Below, piece by piece: positions 28,387 to 36,923 of a stretch of DNA of 64,000 bases. This DNA is from Comamonadaceae bacterium (lineage in GTDB: Bacteria > Pseudomonadota > Gammaproteobacteria > Burkholderiales > Burkholderiaceae_C), in NCBI GenBank assembly GCA_947479935.1, contig CANKBG010000010.1:1-64000 (forward strand), in the 5' to 3' direction. Positions within the stretch are counted from its first letter, which is position 1, and each line of letters begins with the position of its first letter. The translations under genes were made by a program, and so were the position numbers. The notes beneath the pieces were generated by a model. That model did no database searches. It saw only the letters and a program-made list of their open reading frames with translations, and was not told where the DNA came from.

Positions 28387-29388
28387 TCATTGTGCTGGAT
28401 AGAGGCCATGCACGCTGGCATGCAGGCGACTCAACCCCAAGAGCGCATCGGTGTAGGGCGTGTTCACCTTGGTAAGTTGACCCAGTTCACGCACCACACT
28501 GACCAAGGCATCCAATTCAACGGGCTTGCCAGCCTCCACGTCTTGCAACATGGATGTTTTAAAAGCGCCTAATTTCATGGTGACGGCATGACGGTCAGCA
28601 GGAGTTTGTGCAATGGGTATGCCTATCTTCTCGCCAATCTCTTTGGCCTCCAACATAATTTGGGACACAAAATCTTTGACCAAGTCGTCTTTCAAAATTA
28701 AATCGGTGGTGGCCCCCGTAAACGCACTGATGGGATTGACAGTCATGTTGCCCCAGAGTTTGTACCAGACGTCTTTTTGAATTTGCGCCGAGGCACTGGC
28801 GTTAAAGCCTGCCGTTACCAATTGAGCTACTAAGTTTTGAACACGCGCACTGGGTTCACTCAGTTGTTTGGCGGGTTCACCCAAAATTAAGCCTTGTCCA
28901 AAGTGATGCCGCACCACACCCGGCGCGTCCAACGAGCAACTGGCATGCACCACACAACCCACCACATGGTGCGCAGGAATGGCTTGTGCAATTCGGCCGT
29001 GATGATCAATGGTGCCTAAGGTGGTGCCGTCTAAGTTGCCGCCAAAGCCCTGAAAAAACCACCAAGGCACACCGTTCATGGCCGTCATCACCACGGTGTG
29101 CGGGGCCAATAAGGGTGCAATGCCTTTGGCCACATCCAACATGGCGGGCGCTTTGACCGCCACAATGACCCAATCTTGCGGGCCCAAATCGGCAGGATTG
29201 TCTGAGGCTTTAACTTGGACCACATGCCGCATTTCTGTCGGTTGCGCCTGAAGACATTGAAGACCATTTTTTTGAATGGCCCTCAAACTTGCACCTCGCG
29301 CCACCACACAGACGTCATGACCCTTTTGTGCCAAGTGAACGCCTATCCAACCACCAATGGCGCCTGCGCCGTAAATACAAACTTTCAT
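28387..29388 (-). CDS. Ketopantoate reductase-like (2-dehydropantoate 2-reductase family) oxidoreductase
   Basis: This 333-residue NAD(P)H oxidoreductase begins KVCIYGAGAIGGWIGVHLAQ and has the family block VIVAVKAPAMLDVAKGIAPL, NGVPWWFF, and the C-terminal KLWGNMTVNPISAFTGAT and DVEAGKPVELDALVSVVREL. These match ApbA/PanE-type proteins. It lies within the hpa operon and overlaps the class II aldolase gene by 4 bases, so it may reduce a 2-oxo acid from aromatic catabolism instead of making pantoate. The substrate is not determinable from sequence. Confidence 0.85.
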   Translation of the reverse strand: MKVCIYGAGAIGGWIGVHLAQKGHDVCVVARGASLRAIQKNGLQCLQAQPTEMRHVVQVKASDNPADLGPQDWVIVAVKAPAMLDVAKGIAPLLAPHTVVMTAMNGVPWWFFQGFGGNLDGTTLGTIDHHGRIAQAIPAHHVVGCVVHASCSLDAPGVVRHHFGQGLILGEPAKQLSEPSARVQNLVAQLVTAGFNASASAQIQKDVWYKLWGNMTVNPISAFTGATTDLILKDDLVKDFVSQIMLEAKEIGEKIGIPIAQTPADRHAVTMKLGAFKTSMLQDVEAGKPVELDALVSVVRELGQLTKVNTPYTDALLGLSRLHASVHGLYPAQ

Positions 29389-30194
29389 AAACGCAAGCTT
29401 TCTTCAGGTCTGTGAATTTGGCGCTCTACTTGCCGAATCAGTGCATCCAACACATCGGTCCCCGCACCATGGTGGGGGTTGAACTGCAATGCATCACGCG
29501 TGCATTTGGCAGCAACTTCTTCACTGACCGGAATCACTTGTGACGGGCCGCCCATGCTAAAAGTGGCCAGTTGAATTTCACAGGCACGTTGCAATGTCCA
29601 CAAAATGGCAAACGTTTGCGCGAGCGTCGTGCCCCAAGCCAGCAGACCATGGTTGCGCAAAATAACCGCTGGCTTATTGCCAATGCTCTTGAGCAATCGG
29701 GGGGCTTCCTCTGCATGAATGGTGATGCCTTCAAAATCATGGTACGCGATCATGTTGTGAAGCTGTGCGGTATAGAAGTTGGTTTGCTGCAACCCTTCCT
29801 TTAAACACGCCACCGCGACCCCCGCCGTGGTGTGTGTATGCATCACACAATGCGCATCTGGCAATGCATCGTGCAACGCCGCGTGCACCGTAAATCCTGC
29901 CGGATTGACGGGATACGGTGATCCATCCAACACCTTGCCCTTCAAATCAATTTTGACCAAATTGCTGGCGGTGACTTCGCTGTAATGCAAGCCAAAAGGG
30001 TTGATCAGAAAATGCTTTTCAGAACCACTCACTTCTTGCGGTACGCGCAGGGTGATGTGGTTGTAAATCATTTCGGTCCAGCCCAAAAATGCAAACACAC
30101 GATAGCAAGCGGCCAACTGCTTGCGCGCCTCCCACTCCAAAGGATGCACGTCGTGTTGCAGTGAACGAGCGGCGGGAAGTTGATGTGTCAGCAT
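29385..30194 (-). CDS. Class II aldolase/adducin family protein
   Basis: This 269-residue protein has the metal-dependent class II aldolase fold. Zinc-ligand histidines are visible in CVMHTHTTAGVAVACL and in VILRNHGLLAWG. The N-terminal GWTEMIYNHITLRVP and HFLINPFGLHYSEVTASNL blocks match the adducin-type subgroup. It overlaps the downstream KPR-like gene and follows hpaI by 17 bp, so it belongs to the hpa operon. It may act as a second aldolase or decarboxylase, but the substrate is unknown. Confidence 0.86.
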   Translation of the reverse strand: MLTHQLPAARSLQHDVHPLEWEARKQLAACYRVFAFLGWTEMIYNHITLRVPQEVSGSEKHFLINPFGLHYSEVTASNLVKIDLKGKVLDGSPYPVNPAGFTVHAALHDALPDAHCVMHTHTTAGVAVACLKEGLQQTNFYTAQLHNMIAYHDFEGITIHAEEAPRLLKSIGNKPAVILRNHGLLAWGTTLAQTFAILWTLQRACEIQLATFSMGGPSQVIPVSEEVAAKCTRDALQFNPHHGAGTDVLDALIRQVERQIHRPEESLRL

Positions 30195-30211
30195 GATCTA
30201 TGCACTTTTTC

Positions 30212-31030
30212 TTAATAGACTTGGCCGCTAGAGCTCGCCAATAACATACCCGCTTCAGGCTTGAACTTTTTCACCAGTGCTGCCGTTTGTCTGACCAAAA
30301 TTTGCGTGTCCGAACCCACCGCCACAAACAAAGCACCCAAAGACAAATAATGTTTGGCTTGTGTCTCGTCTGAAGTCAATATGCCAGGCGCTTTGCCAGT
30401 TTTCAATATGCGCGCAATGGCATCCTCAATGGCAGCTTGTACATCTGGGTGGTTGGGATTGCCCACATGACCCAAAGAGGCTGACAAATCAGCTGGGCCA
30501 ATGAAAACGCCATCTACGCCCGGTGTGCTGGCAATGGTTTCTAAATTTTTCAATGCCTCACGCGTCTCGACTTGTACCAACAAGCACACTTCCTCATTGG
30601 CTTCTTTGGCGTAGTTGGGAAACATACCCCAACGCGAAGCACGTGAACCGCCCATGCCGCGCACACCGCCTTTGCCGTCGTCTTGCGGATAGCGCATGGC
30701 CTGCACACATTGGACAGCTTGTTCTGGGGTGTCAATCATGGGTATTAACAATGTTTGAGCGCCGAGGTCCAAGTACTGCTTGATCAGTGCTGTGTCACCC
30801 ACTGGCACGCGCGCAATAGCGTTGTTAATGGGGTACGCCGCAATGGCTTGAAGTTGCTGCTGAATGCTGCGTAAATCATTGGGGGAATGCTCACCATCCA
30901 CCAACAACCAATCAAAGCCTGCCATGGCGCACATTTCGGCGGTGTAACTGCTGGCCATGCCCACCCACAAACCAATTTGGGGACGCTTTTCTGCAATGGC
31001 TTTTTTGAATCGATTCACTTGAGTTTTCAT
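30212..31030 (-). CDS. hpaI: 4-hydroxy-2-oxoheptane-1,7-dioate aldolase
   Basis: HpaI is the class II pyruvate aldolase that cleaves 4-hydroxy-2-oxoheptanedioate to pyruvate and succinate semialdehyde, ending the homoprotocatechuate pathway. The 272-residue product has the HpcH/HpaI signatures IGLWVGMASSYTAEMCAMAG, FDWLLVDGEHSPNDL, TLLIPMIDTPEQAVQCVQAM, LLVQVETREALKNLE and DGVFIGPADLSASLGH. These supply the Glu and Asp metal ligands. It sits 10 bp after hpaH. Confidence 0.94.
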   Translation of the reverse strand: MKTQVNRFKKAIAEKRPQIGLWVGMASSYTAEMCAMAGFDWLLVDGEHSPNDLRSIQQQLQAIAAYPINNAIARVPVGDTALIKQYLDLGAQTLLIPMIDTPEQAVQCVQAMRYPQDDGKGGVRGMGGSRASRWGMFPNYAKEANEEVCLLVQVETREALKNLETIASTPGVDGVFIGPADLSASLGHVGNPNHPDVQAAIEDAIARILKTGKAPGILTSDETQAKHYLSLGALFVAVGSDTQILVRQTAALVKKFKPEAGMLLASSSGQVY

Positions 31031-31040
31031 AAGTTGTCTT

Positions 31041-31856
31041 TCAGATAAATTTAAATTGCAAACGACCTAAAGGCCCGTAGTCTGCGTCAAACACATCGCC
31101 AAGTTTGGCCGGCGCAGGTCTTGTGAAGGATCCGGCCAAAACAATTTGACCCGCCTTTAAATGCTCCCCCCAAGGCGCCAACTTATTGGCCAACCAAGCA
31201 ATGCCAATGGCGGGGTGGCCTTGCACGCCCGCCGCCAAACCTGTTTCTTCCACCACGCCATTTTGCGTCAGGATGGCGCCGCACCATGGCAAGTTGGTTT
31301 GAAGAGGATCAACTTTGTCTGCGCCCACCACAATACCCGCATTGGCCGCGTTGTCGCTGATGGTGTCAAACACTTTGCGCATCACTTTCGTATGTCGGTC
31401 AAATTGCTCTATGCGAGCGTCAATGATTTCAATGGCGGGTGTCACAAAGTCGGTCGCCGCTAGCACTTGTTCTAATGTCACGTCAGGGCCTTGAAGATCT
31501 TTCTTTAATACAAACGCCAGTTCGACTTCTACGCGGGGCGCCACAAAGTTATGAAATGGAATGTCCAAGACTTTGCCAGGCGTGCAGGTGTACAACATGT
31601 CATCCAGTAAGGTCCCGTAATCGGGCTCGTCAATTTGGCTGGCTTGTTGCATGGCCCGAGAAGTGAGACCAATTTTGTGACCAATCACATGACGTCCTTC
31701 GGCCAACTGAAGCCCAACCCAGGCCCGGCTCACACGGTAGCCGTCCTCAATAGTCATGCCCGGAAAACGTTTCGAAAAATGCTCAACTTGCTGTCGTGAT
31801 TTTTGAGCCTGCTGCAATTCTGCAGCCAGTTCCGCAATGCGATCTGAATCAAACAT
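31041..31856 (-). CDS. hpaH: 2-oxo-hept-4-ene-1,7-dioate hydratase
   Basis: HpaH adds water to 2-oxohept-4-ene-1,7-dioate, giving the substrate of HpaI. The 271-residue protein has the MhpD/HpaH pattern: [56 protein letters not shown] (metal-binding Glu pair), and the [13 protein letters not shown] block. Length (about 267) is typical. It is located between hpaF and hpaI. Confidence 0.94.
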   Translation of the reverse strand: MFDSDRIAELAAELQQAQKSRQQVEHFSKRFPGMTIEDGYRVSRAWVGLQLAEGRHVIGHKIGLTSRAMQQASQIDEPDYGTLLDDMLYTCTPGKVLDIPFHNFVAPRVEVELAFVLKKDLQGPDVTLEQVLAATDFVTPAIEIIDARIEQFDRHTKVMRKVFDTISDNAANAGIVVGADKVDPLQTNLPWCGAILTQNGVVEETGLAAGVQGHPAIGIAWLANKLAPWGEHLKAGQIVLAGSFTRPAPAKLGDVFDADYGPLGRLQFKFI

Positions 31857-31896
31857 GCCTGCTTTCTTTCATGAAAATAAATCGTTGAGTGTTTTT

Positions 31897-32352
31897 TTAC
31901 AGTGCGGCAAACAATGGATGAACATTGCTGTGCTTGTGATCAAACACTTCAGACCCCACATCAATTTGCAAAGTAATGCCAATGTGACGCTTGGCAAACA
32001 AGTCTGTGAAGTGCTTTTGGGTGACGGCCATCAAAATGTCTCCCGCTATTTTTTGGGTGGCTTCTGTGCGCCCTTTGCCCATGCGAACATTCAAATACAC
32101 AAAGGCGTAGTCTTCAGAACCGCCGTGCGGATTGGCATCAAACTGTGCCGCCTTTTTACCTGCTGCGCCACCATCTGCCACGGCATAGTGCGGCGCGGGG
32201 TAGGCCAAGACGCGTATGCCGCCGGTAGGGAAAACTTGTTTGCCGCTTTCATCCATCACCGTGAGCATGGCATCGGCCAAATCACGACACAACACTTTCA
32301 TATTGGTTTCTGCGTCCAATTGCCCTGTGTAAAGAATCACCAAATGAGGCAT
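31897..32352 (-). CDS. hpaF: 5-carboxymethyl-2-hydroxymuconate delta-isomerase
   Basis: HpaF isomerises 5-carboxymethyl-2-hydroxymuconate in homoprotocatechuate breakdown. It belongs to the tautomerase superfamily, and the initial Met-Pro here supplies the N-terminal catalytic proline. Supporting segments are MPHLVILYTGQLDAET, IRVLAYPAPHYAVADG and YAFVYLNVRMGKGRTEATQK. The protein is 151 residues, longer than the roughly 126 of the E. coli enzyme, with additional residues around the ADGGAAGKKAAQFDANPHGG loop. Its position in the operon is standard. Confidence 0.91.
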   Translation of the reverse strand: MPHLVILYTGQLDAETNMKVLCRDLADAMLTVMDESGKQVFPTGGIRVLAYPAPHYAVADGGAAGKKAAQFDANPHGGSEDYAFVYLNVRMGKGRTEATQKIAGDILMAVTQKHFTDLFAKRHIGITLQIDVGSEVFDHKHSNVHPLFAAL

Positions 32353-32376
32353 TTAAATTCTTTCTCAATGAATGGA

Positions 32377-33324
32377 TTACAAACGGCTGGCGCCAGCCGA
32401 ATAGACAGCAGCCGGCGCGTTCAAACTTTGAAAATTCAGGTCATAGGCGGCAAGGCTTTCCTTTGTGCTTAAAGGATTGACCGGGAACACCACATTGATT
32501 TGCCCGGTGCCAGAGCTTGGAAAATAAGGTGTGATCACTTCTGCTTTGCCTTGGTACTGGTCCCAACCCAACACGCCTAACAACATGGCTGTATCGTGCA
32601 TGAAGCCTTCACCATGGCCTTTGGCAGCGTACTCAGGCAACATGGCACAGAATGTTTTCCAATCACCCTGCTGCCACATCTCCACCACGCGGTGGTCTAA
32701 CTGCTCTAAGTAGGGGCTCCAAATTTTGTTGGCATAGTCAGGGGCCAGCCCATTTTGTGCAAAGCGGTGCGACAAAGAGCCGCTGGCAAAAAAAGCCACC
32801 TTGCCATCGTAGTGCTGCTCTACCGCACGTCGCATGGCCCAGCCCAGCTGCGCGCTTTCTGCCAATGAGTGCACCATGCAAAGTGCCGACACAGAAATGA
32901 CTTTGTAATGCCTGTCGGCGTTCATGTAGCGCATGGGCACCAAGGTACCGTACTCCAAGGCCAAACTGGTGTGCTCGTGCGCCAGGGTGGTCACGCCCGC
33001 ATCGTTGCAAGCCTTCGCCAAGAGGTGGCCCAGCTCTGGATTGCCATCGTATTCGTATGTCATGTTGCTGATAAAGTGCGGCAACTCGTTGCTGGTGTAG
33101 TTGCCCTTGAAATGCACTGCATTGTTCAGGTGGTACGCTGAGTTCACCAGCCAATGGGTGTCAAACACCACGAGGGTGTCGACACCCAGTGCGCGACATC
33201 TTCGGTCAATTTCATGATGACCATCGATGGCTGCTTGGCGCGTGCCTTTTTGGGGGCCGTCCAACTCGCTCAAATACATCGACGGTACGTGCGTGATTTT
33301 GGCCGCAAGTGAGACTTGTCCCAT
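32377..33324 (-). CDS. hpaD: 3,4-dihydroxyphenylacetate 2,3-dioxygenase (class III extradiol)
   Basis: HpaD opens the ring of homoprotocatechuate next to the diol (meta-cleavage) using a mononuclear metal. The 315-residue product matches LigB-type (class III) extradiol dioxygenases: ITHVPSMYLSEL, DGHHEIDRRCRALGVDTLVV, FDTHWLVNSAYHL, HEHTSLALEYGTLVPMRYM and FFASGSLSHRFAQNG hold the expected His and Glu ligands. The ATG at 33322-33324 has GGGGAG 8 nt upstream and starts 2 bp after the hpaE stop. Confidence 0.94.
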   Translation of the reverse strand: MGQVSLAAKITHVPSMYLSELDGPQKGTRQAAIDGHHEIDRRCRALGVDTLVVFDTHWLVNSAYHLNNAVHFKGNYTSNELPHFISNMTYEYDGNPELGHLLAKACNDAGVTTLAHEHTSLALEYGTLVPMRYMNADRHYKVISVSALCMVHSLAESAQLGWAMRRAVEQHYDGKVAFFASGSLSHRFAQNGLAPDYANKIWSPYLEQLDHRVVEMWQQGDWKTFCAMLPEYAAKGHGEGFMHDTAMLLGVLGWDQYQGKAEVITPYFPSSGTGQINVVFPVNPLSTKESLAAYDLNFQSLNAPAAVYSAGASRL

Positions 33325-33326
33325 GG

Positions 33327-34796
33327 TCAAACTCCCCAATGTGGAATGTGGTGTGAGCCCATTGACACCGCCACGTTTTTAGGTTCGCAAAAAACTTCGT
33401 AGCTCCATGTGCCTCCCTCGCGTCCTGTGCCGCTGGCTTTGGTGCCGCCAAAAGGTTGGCGCAAGTCGCGCACGTTTTGGCTGTTGACAAAACACATGCC
33501 CGCTTCCACAGCGGCGGCCACACGATGCGCACGGCCGATGTTTTCTGTCCACACATAGCTCGACAAGCCATATTGAATGTCGTTGGCCAATTCAATGGCG
33601 TGGGCTTCATCGCGGAATGGAATCAAACAGGCCACAGGACCAAAGATTTCGTCTTGGGCAATTTTCATGCGGTTGTCGACATCGGCAAAGACAGTGGGCC
33701 AAACGTAGTTGCCTTTTTTAACTCGATGGGGCAACTCAGGGGCGTACGAGGGACGATCTAAGCCGCCGCATAAAAGCGAAGCGCCTTCTTTCGGGCCTAG
33801 TTCAATATAGCTTTTCACTTTGGCCAAATGCGCTTGACTGATCATGGGGCCCACAAGGGTGTTTTCATCGAGAGGGTCACCCACTTGAATGCGTTTGGCT
33901 CGCTCGGTGAATTTCTGCACAAAGTCTGCATAAATACTCTGCTGCACCAAGATGCGACTGCCTGCGGTGCATCGCTCGCCGTTGTTGCTGAAAATCATGA
34001 ACACAGCCGCATCCAAGGCGCGTGGCAAATCGGCATCTTCAAATATCACGAAAGGCGATTTACCGCCCAACTCCATGCTGAACTTTTTCAAACCTGCGCT
34101 TTGCACAATTCGATGGCCGGTCGCAGTGGAGCCTGTGAAAGAAATGGCACGCACATCAGGGTGCGACACCAAGGGCTCGCCGGCATCGCGGCCATAACCA
34201 TGGACCAAATTCAAAACGCCTGGCGGCACACCCGCTTCCAGCGCCAACTCGCCTAAGCGAGCAGCTGACATGGGAGACAACTCGCTCATTTTCAAAACAG
34301 CTGTGTTGCCAAACGCCAAACACGGCGCCACTTTCCAAGTTGCCGTCATGAAAGGGACATTCCAAGGGCTGATCAACGCGCTAACTCCCACCGGGTGAAA
34401 CAAGGTGTAGTTCAAGTGCGTAGGCGTGGGGTAGGTATGGCCATCCACACGGGTGCACATTTCAGCAAAGTAAGAAAAATTATCAGCCGCTCGGGGCACC
34501 AACTGTTTGCCAGTTTGCGAAATGGTTTGACCGCAATCGCGTGTTTCTGTGGCTGCAATTTCAGGCACATGTTGCGTGATCAATGCGCCTAAGGTGCGCA
34601 TGATCTTGGCGCGATCAGCGGCAGGCGTGGCCGCCCATTTGGGAAAAGCCGCTTTGGCCGAGGCCACCGCTTGGTTCACTTCGTGAACACCGCCTGACGA
34701 CACTTCGGCCAGCACTTCTTGCGTGGCGGGGTCGCGAGTTTCAAAAGTTTGCGAACTGGCTACTGCGTGTCCGTCAATTAAATGGTCTATGCGCAT
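33327..34796 (-). CDS. hpaE: 5-carboxymethyl-2-hydroxymuconate semialdehyde dehydrogenase
   Basis: HpaE oxidises the ring-cleavage semialdehyde to 5-carboxymethyl-2-hydroxymuconate with NAD+. The 489-residue aldehyde dehydrogenase has ISPWNVPFMTATWKVAPCLA, FTGSTATGHRIVQSAG (NAD site), the catalytic Glu in SMELGGKSPFVIFED, the nucleophile Cys in FSNNGERCTAGSRILVQ, and QDEIFGPVACLIPF. The ATG at 34794-34796 has AGGA upstream; the open frame extends a further 15 codons without similarity. It is located between hpaG2 and hpaD. Confidence 0.94.
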   Translation of the reverse strand: MRIDHLIDGHAVASSQTFETRDPATQEVLAEVSSGGVHEVNQAVASAKAAFPKWAATPAADRAKIMRTLGALITQHVPEIAATETRDCGQTISQTGKQLVPRAADNFSYFAEMCTRVDGHTYPTPTHLNYTLFHPVGVSALISPWNVPFMTATWKVAPCLAFGNTAVLKMSELSPMSAARLGELALEAGVPPGVLNLVHGYGRDAGEPLVSHPDVRAISFTGSTATGHRIVQSAGLKKFSMELGGKSPFVIFEDADLPRALDAAVFMIFSNNGERCTAGSRILVQQSIYADFVQKFTERAKRIQVGDPLDENTLVGPMISQAHLAKVKSYIELGPKEGASLLCGGLDRPSYAPELPHRVKKGNYVWPTVFADVDNRMKIAQDEIFGPVACLIPFRDEAHAIELANDIQYGLSSYVWTENIGRAHRVAAAVEAGMCFVNSQNVRDLRQPFGGTKASGTGREGGTWSYEVFCEPKNVAVSMGSHHIPHWGV

Positions 34797-34837
34797 TGTT
34801 ACGTCCTGTGTTTTTTCATCGGTAGCAGTGTTTGATC

Positions 34838-35611
34838 TCAATCACTCAAGGTGTTGATCAAATCACCTACACCCTCAATATGGGTCACGATCTCATCGCC
34901 CACATCACAATTCACCACACCATCGGGTGTGCCTGTCAAAATTAGATCGCCCGGCTGCAAAGTCATGAAAGAACTGAAATATTCAATCAAAGTGGGCACA
35001 TCAAAAATCATGTCGCGTGTGTGTCCACTTTGGGTCACCTTGCCATTCACTGTGGTTTGCAAATTCAAATTCATGGGGTTCCCATACGCCTCATGAATGT
35101 CCTTGGCGTCTACCAACCAAGGCCCAATGGGGGTGCAGGTATCACGATTCTTCACACGGAAATTGGGGCGATACCAGTTTTCTAGATAGTCCCGAATGGC
35201 GTAGTCATTGGCCACCGTGTAGCCGCCTACATAGTCGTATGCATTTTCTTTTTTGATATTTTTAGCCGTGCGGCCCATGACCACGGCCAACTCGCATTCG
35301 TAGTGCATGTGAGTCACGCCTTGCGGCCTGCGGGTGAAGGCCTTGTGGCCTATCAGCGAGGCTTCCCCCTTCACAAACACCAACGGCTCTTCCGGTGCTT
35401 TGAAGGCCAGTTCCTTGGCATGGTCTGCGTAGTTCAATCCCAATGCCAAAATAGTTCTGGCTTGTGGCACAGGCGCCAAGGGTGGCAACCAAACCACCTC
35501 TTCAAACTTCAATCGCTTGCCAGGCCATGGACTGCGGGTGAGCAGCAACTCGCCATTGGATTCAACCGCTTCGTGGACTGCGCCAGCCCAAGCTATGCGT
35601 GCGTGCTTCAT
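34838..35611 (-). CDS. hpaG2: HpaG C-terminal-type subunit (isomerase/decarboxylase, subunit 2)
   Basis: In E. coli HpaG is one bifunctional chain; here its two halves are separate genes. This 257-residue FAH-fold half has ARTILALGLNYADHAKEL, PLVFVKGEASLIGH, the metal-binding MHYECELAVVMGRTAKNI, ANDYAIRDYLENWYRPNFRV and LILTGTPDGVVNCDVGDEI. It acts after HpaE, decarboxylating or isomerising 5-oxo-pent-3-ene-1,2,5-tricarboxylate. It overlaps hpaG1 by 4 bases, consistent with a coupled heteromer. Confidence 0.92.
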   Translation of the reverse strand: MKHARIAWAGAVHEAVESNGELLLTRSPWPGKRLKFEEVVWLPPLAPVPQARTILALGLNYADHAKELAFKAPEEPLVFVKGEASLIGHKAFTRRPQGVTHMHYECELAVVMGRTAKNIKKENAYDYVGGYTVANDYAIRDYLENWYRPNFRVKNRDTCTPIGPWLVDAKDIHEAYGNPMNLNLQTTVNGKVTQSGHTRDMIFDVPTLIEYFSSFMTLQPGDLILTGTPDGVVNCDVGDEIVTHIEGVGDLINTLSD

Positions 35612-36276
35612 GCGGCATCTCCCACAAACTGATTGACCAACGTGTCAAATCCTGTTGCAGAAATTTCCACGACATCGCCTGGCTTTGCACGGGGGCGCTT
35701 GCCATCGGCTAAGCAATCGCTGCCCAGCAGCAACACATCACCCTCTTGTAAAGTCATGAACTCTGAAATATCTGAAAGCAAGGCTTGCGATTTGCGCACG
35801 GTGTTGGCGTAATTCACACGCTGCACTTCATGGCCATTGACTTTGACAATGAGCACCACCGCATCACTTTGAACTTCGTCTATGGGTTTAGCTTTTGCAG
35901 CGATGCCCATGAAGCCATCTAGGCATTTGTATTTAACTGGGGGTCGGTAATAACTTTCATGCGGAATGGACACGTCATTGACCAAGACGCACGCCACAGG
36001 TTTGGCATCTGCGCCCATGACCCATGCCAAATTGGCACCCACATCCACTTCGACCACTGAATGAGGGATGGCAATCGTCTGGCCTGAAGGGGTGAATGTA
36101 TTGGCCGTTTTGATGAAGAGCACTGGCGCTTTGGGCGCGCCTTTGTGCGGCGCGTCCAACATGTGGGGTGCCCTCATGTCCCATTCTTGTTTGAAATTCA
36201 ACAAGGCGCCGTAGACCGTGCCTTGCGGCCAGTAGGCCCGAGCTGAATGGGGCTCATTTTTTTGGATATTGTTCAT
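35608..36276 (-). CDS. hpaG1: HpaG N-terminal-type subunit (isomerase/decarboxylase, subunit 1)
   Basis: This is the first half of the HpaG function, 222 residues. It carries GTVYGALLNFKQEWDM, APVLFIKTANTFTPSGQTI, HSVVEVDVGANLAWVMG with the metal-binding E-x-D pattern, ACVLVNDVSIPHESYYRPP and LLLGSDCLADGKRPRAKPGD. It starts 42 bp after the hpaR stop and its stop overlaps hpaG2 by 4 bases. Split hpaG genes are common in Comamonadaceae. Confidence 0.91.
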   Translation of the reverse strand: MNNIQKNEPHSARAYWPQGTVYGALLNFKQEWDMRAPHMLDAPHKGAPKAPVLFIKTANTFTPSGQTIAIPHSVVEVDVGANLAWVMGADAKPVACVLVNDVSIPHESYYRPPVKYKCLDGFMGIAAKAKPIDEVQSDAVVLIVKVNGHEVQRVNYANTVRKSQALLSDISEFMTLQEGDVLLLGSDCLADGKRPRAKPGDVVEISATGFDTLVNQFVGDAA

Positions 36277-36318
36277 GACTAACTTGGTTTGATGGGGCGG
36301 TTTGGGGGCGGTATTGCT

Positions 36319-36795
36319 TCACGCCGCCTCTTCAGAGATCAATTCCGTGTTGAAGGTTTCTAGTTGAATCACCGCATCGAGCAATTGGTACAACTGCGCC
36401 AATTTCTGCTTGCCCAATTCACTTTCCATCCACGCATAGTGAGCTTCAATGGCCTCTGACAACTTGGCCACCTTTGACAAACCCAATGGCGTGGCGCGCA
36501 CCACCGTTCGACGTGCATCTTGCGGACAGCGACTTCTTTCAATCAATCCGTCTCGCGCCATGCGTGTGAGCACACCCGTTAAGCTAGGTCCTAACAAGAA
36601 TGCTTCTTTGGCCACGCGGCCAGTTTCAACTCCATCGGTGCAATGGGCATGTTCTCCTAAGACGCGCAATACGCGCCACTGCTGATCTGACAGCCCATGT
36701 TCCCGCAAACTGGGACGTGTGTGCGTCATCACAGCCTCACGCGCCTGCAGGAGCAGGCGAGGCAAATTGCGATGAACGAAGGCTTGGTTTTTCAT
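36319..36795 (-). CDS. hpaR: MarR-family repressor of the homoprotocatechuate operon
   Basis: HpaR represses the hpa meta-cleavage operon until an aromatic inducer binds. The 158-residue winged-HTH protein carries TRPSLREHGLSDQQWRVLR, EAFLLGPSLTGVLTRMARDG (recognition region), LIERSRCPQDARRTVVRATP (wing) and a dimerising C-terminal helix. The ATG at 36793-36795 is preferred to a TTG one codon upstream. It is first in the operon, 13 bp downstream of a perfect palindrome that is its likely binding site, so autoregulation is expected. Confidence 0.93.
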   Translation of the reverse strand: MKNQAFVHRNLPRLLLQAREAVMTHTRPSLREHGLSDQQWRVLRVLGEHAHCTDGVETGRVAKEAFLLGPSLTGVLTRMARDGLIERSRCPQDARRTVVRATPLGLSKVAKLSEAIEAHYAWMESELGKQKLAQLYQLLDAVIQLETFNTELISEEAA

Positions 36796-36808
36796 CAATG
36801 AATTATTT

Positions 36809-36824
36809 ATTTAACATGTTAAAT
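36809..36824. promoter_or_regulatory. Candidate HpaR operator (16-bp perfect palindrome)
   Basis: ATTTAACATGTTAAAT is perfectly palindromic, with its centre between 36816 and 36817. It sits 13 bp upstream of the hpaR ATG and about 100 bp from the divergent flavin oxidoreductase start. Size and symmetry fit MarR-family operators. Being upstream of the first operon gene, it could control the whole hpa run. Operator identity is inferred from position and symmetry. Confidence 0.7.
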
Positions 36825-36923
36825 GATTTAAGCCTTGTCAGAAAATCGGGTAAACCCGTCTTTCTGGCAGCATTTCCCCATCAGCCTCACCTCATGAGCC
36901 TGCAGAGCGTGAATAATTGAGCC

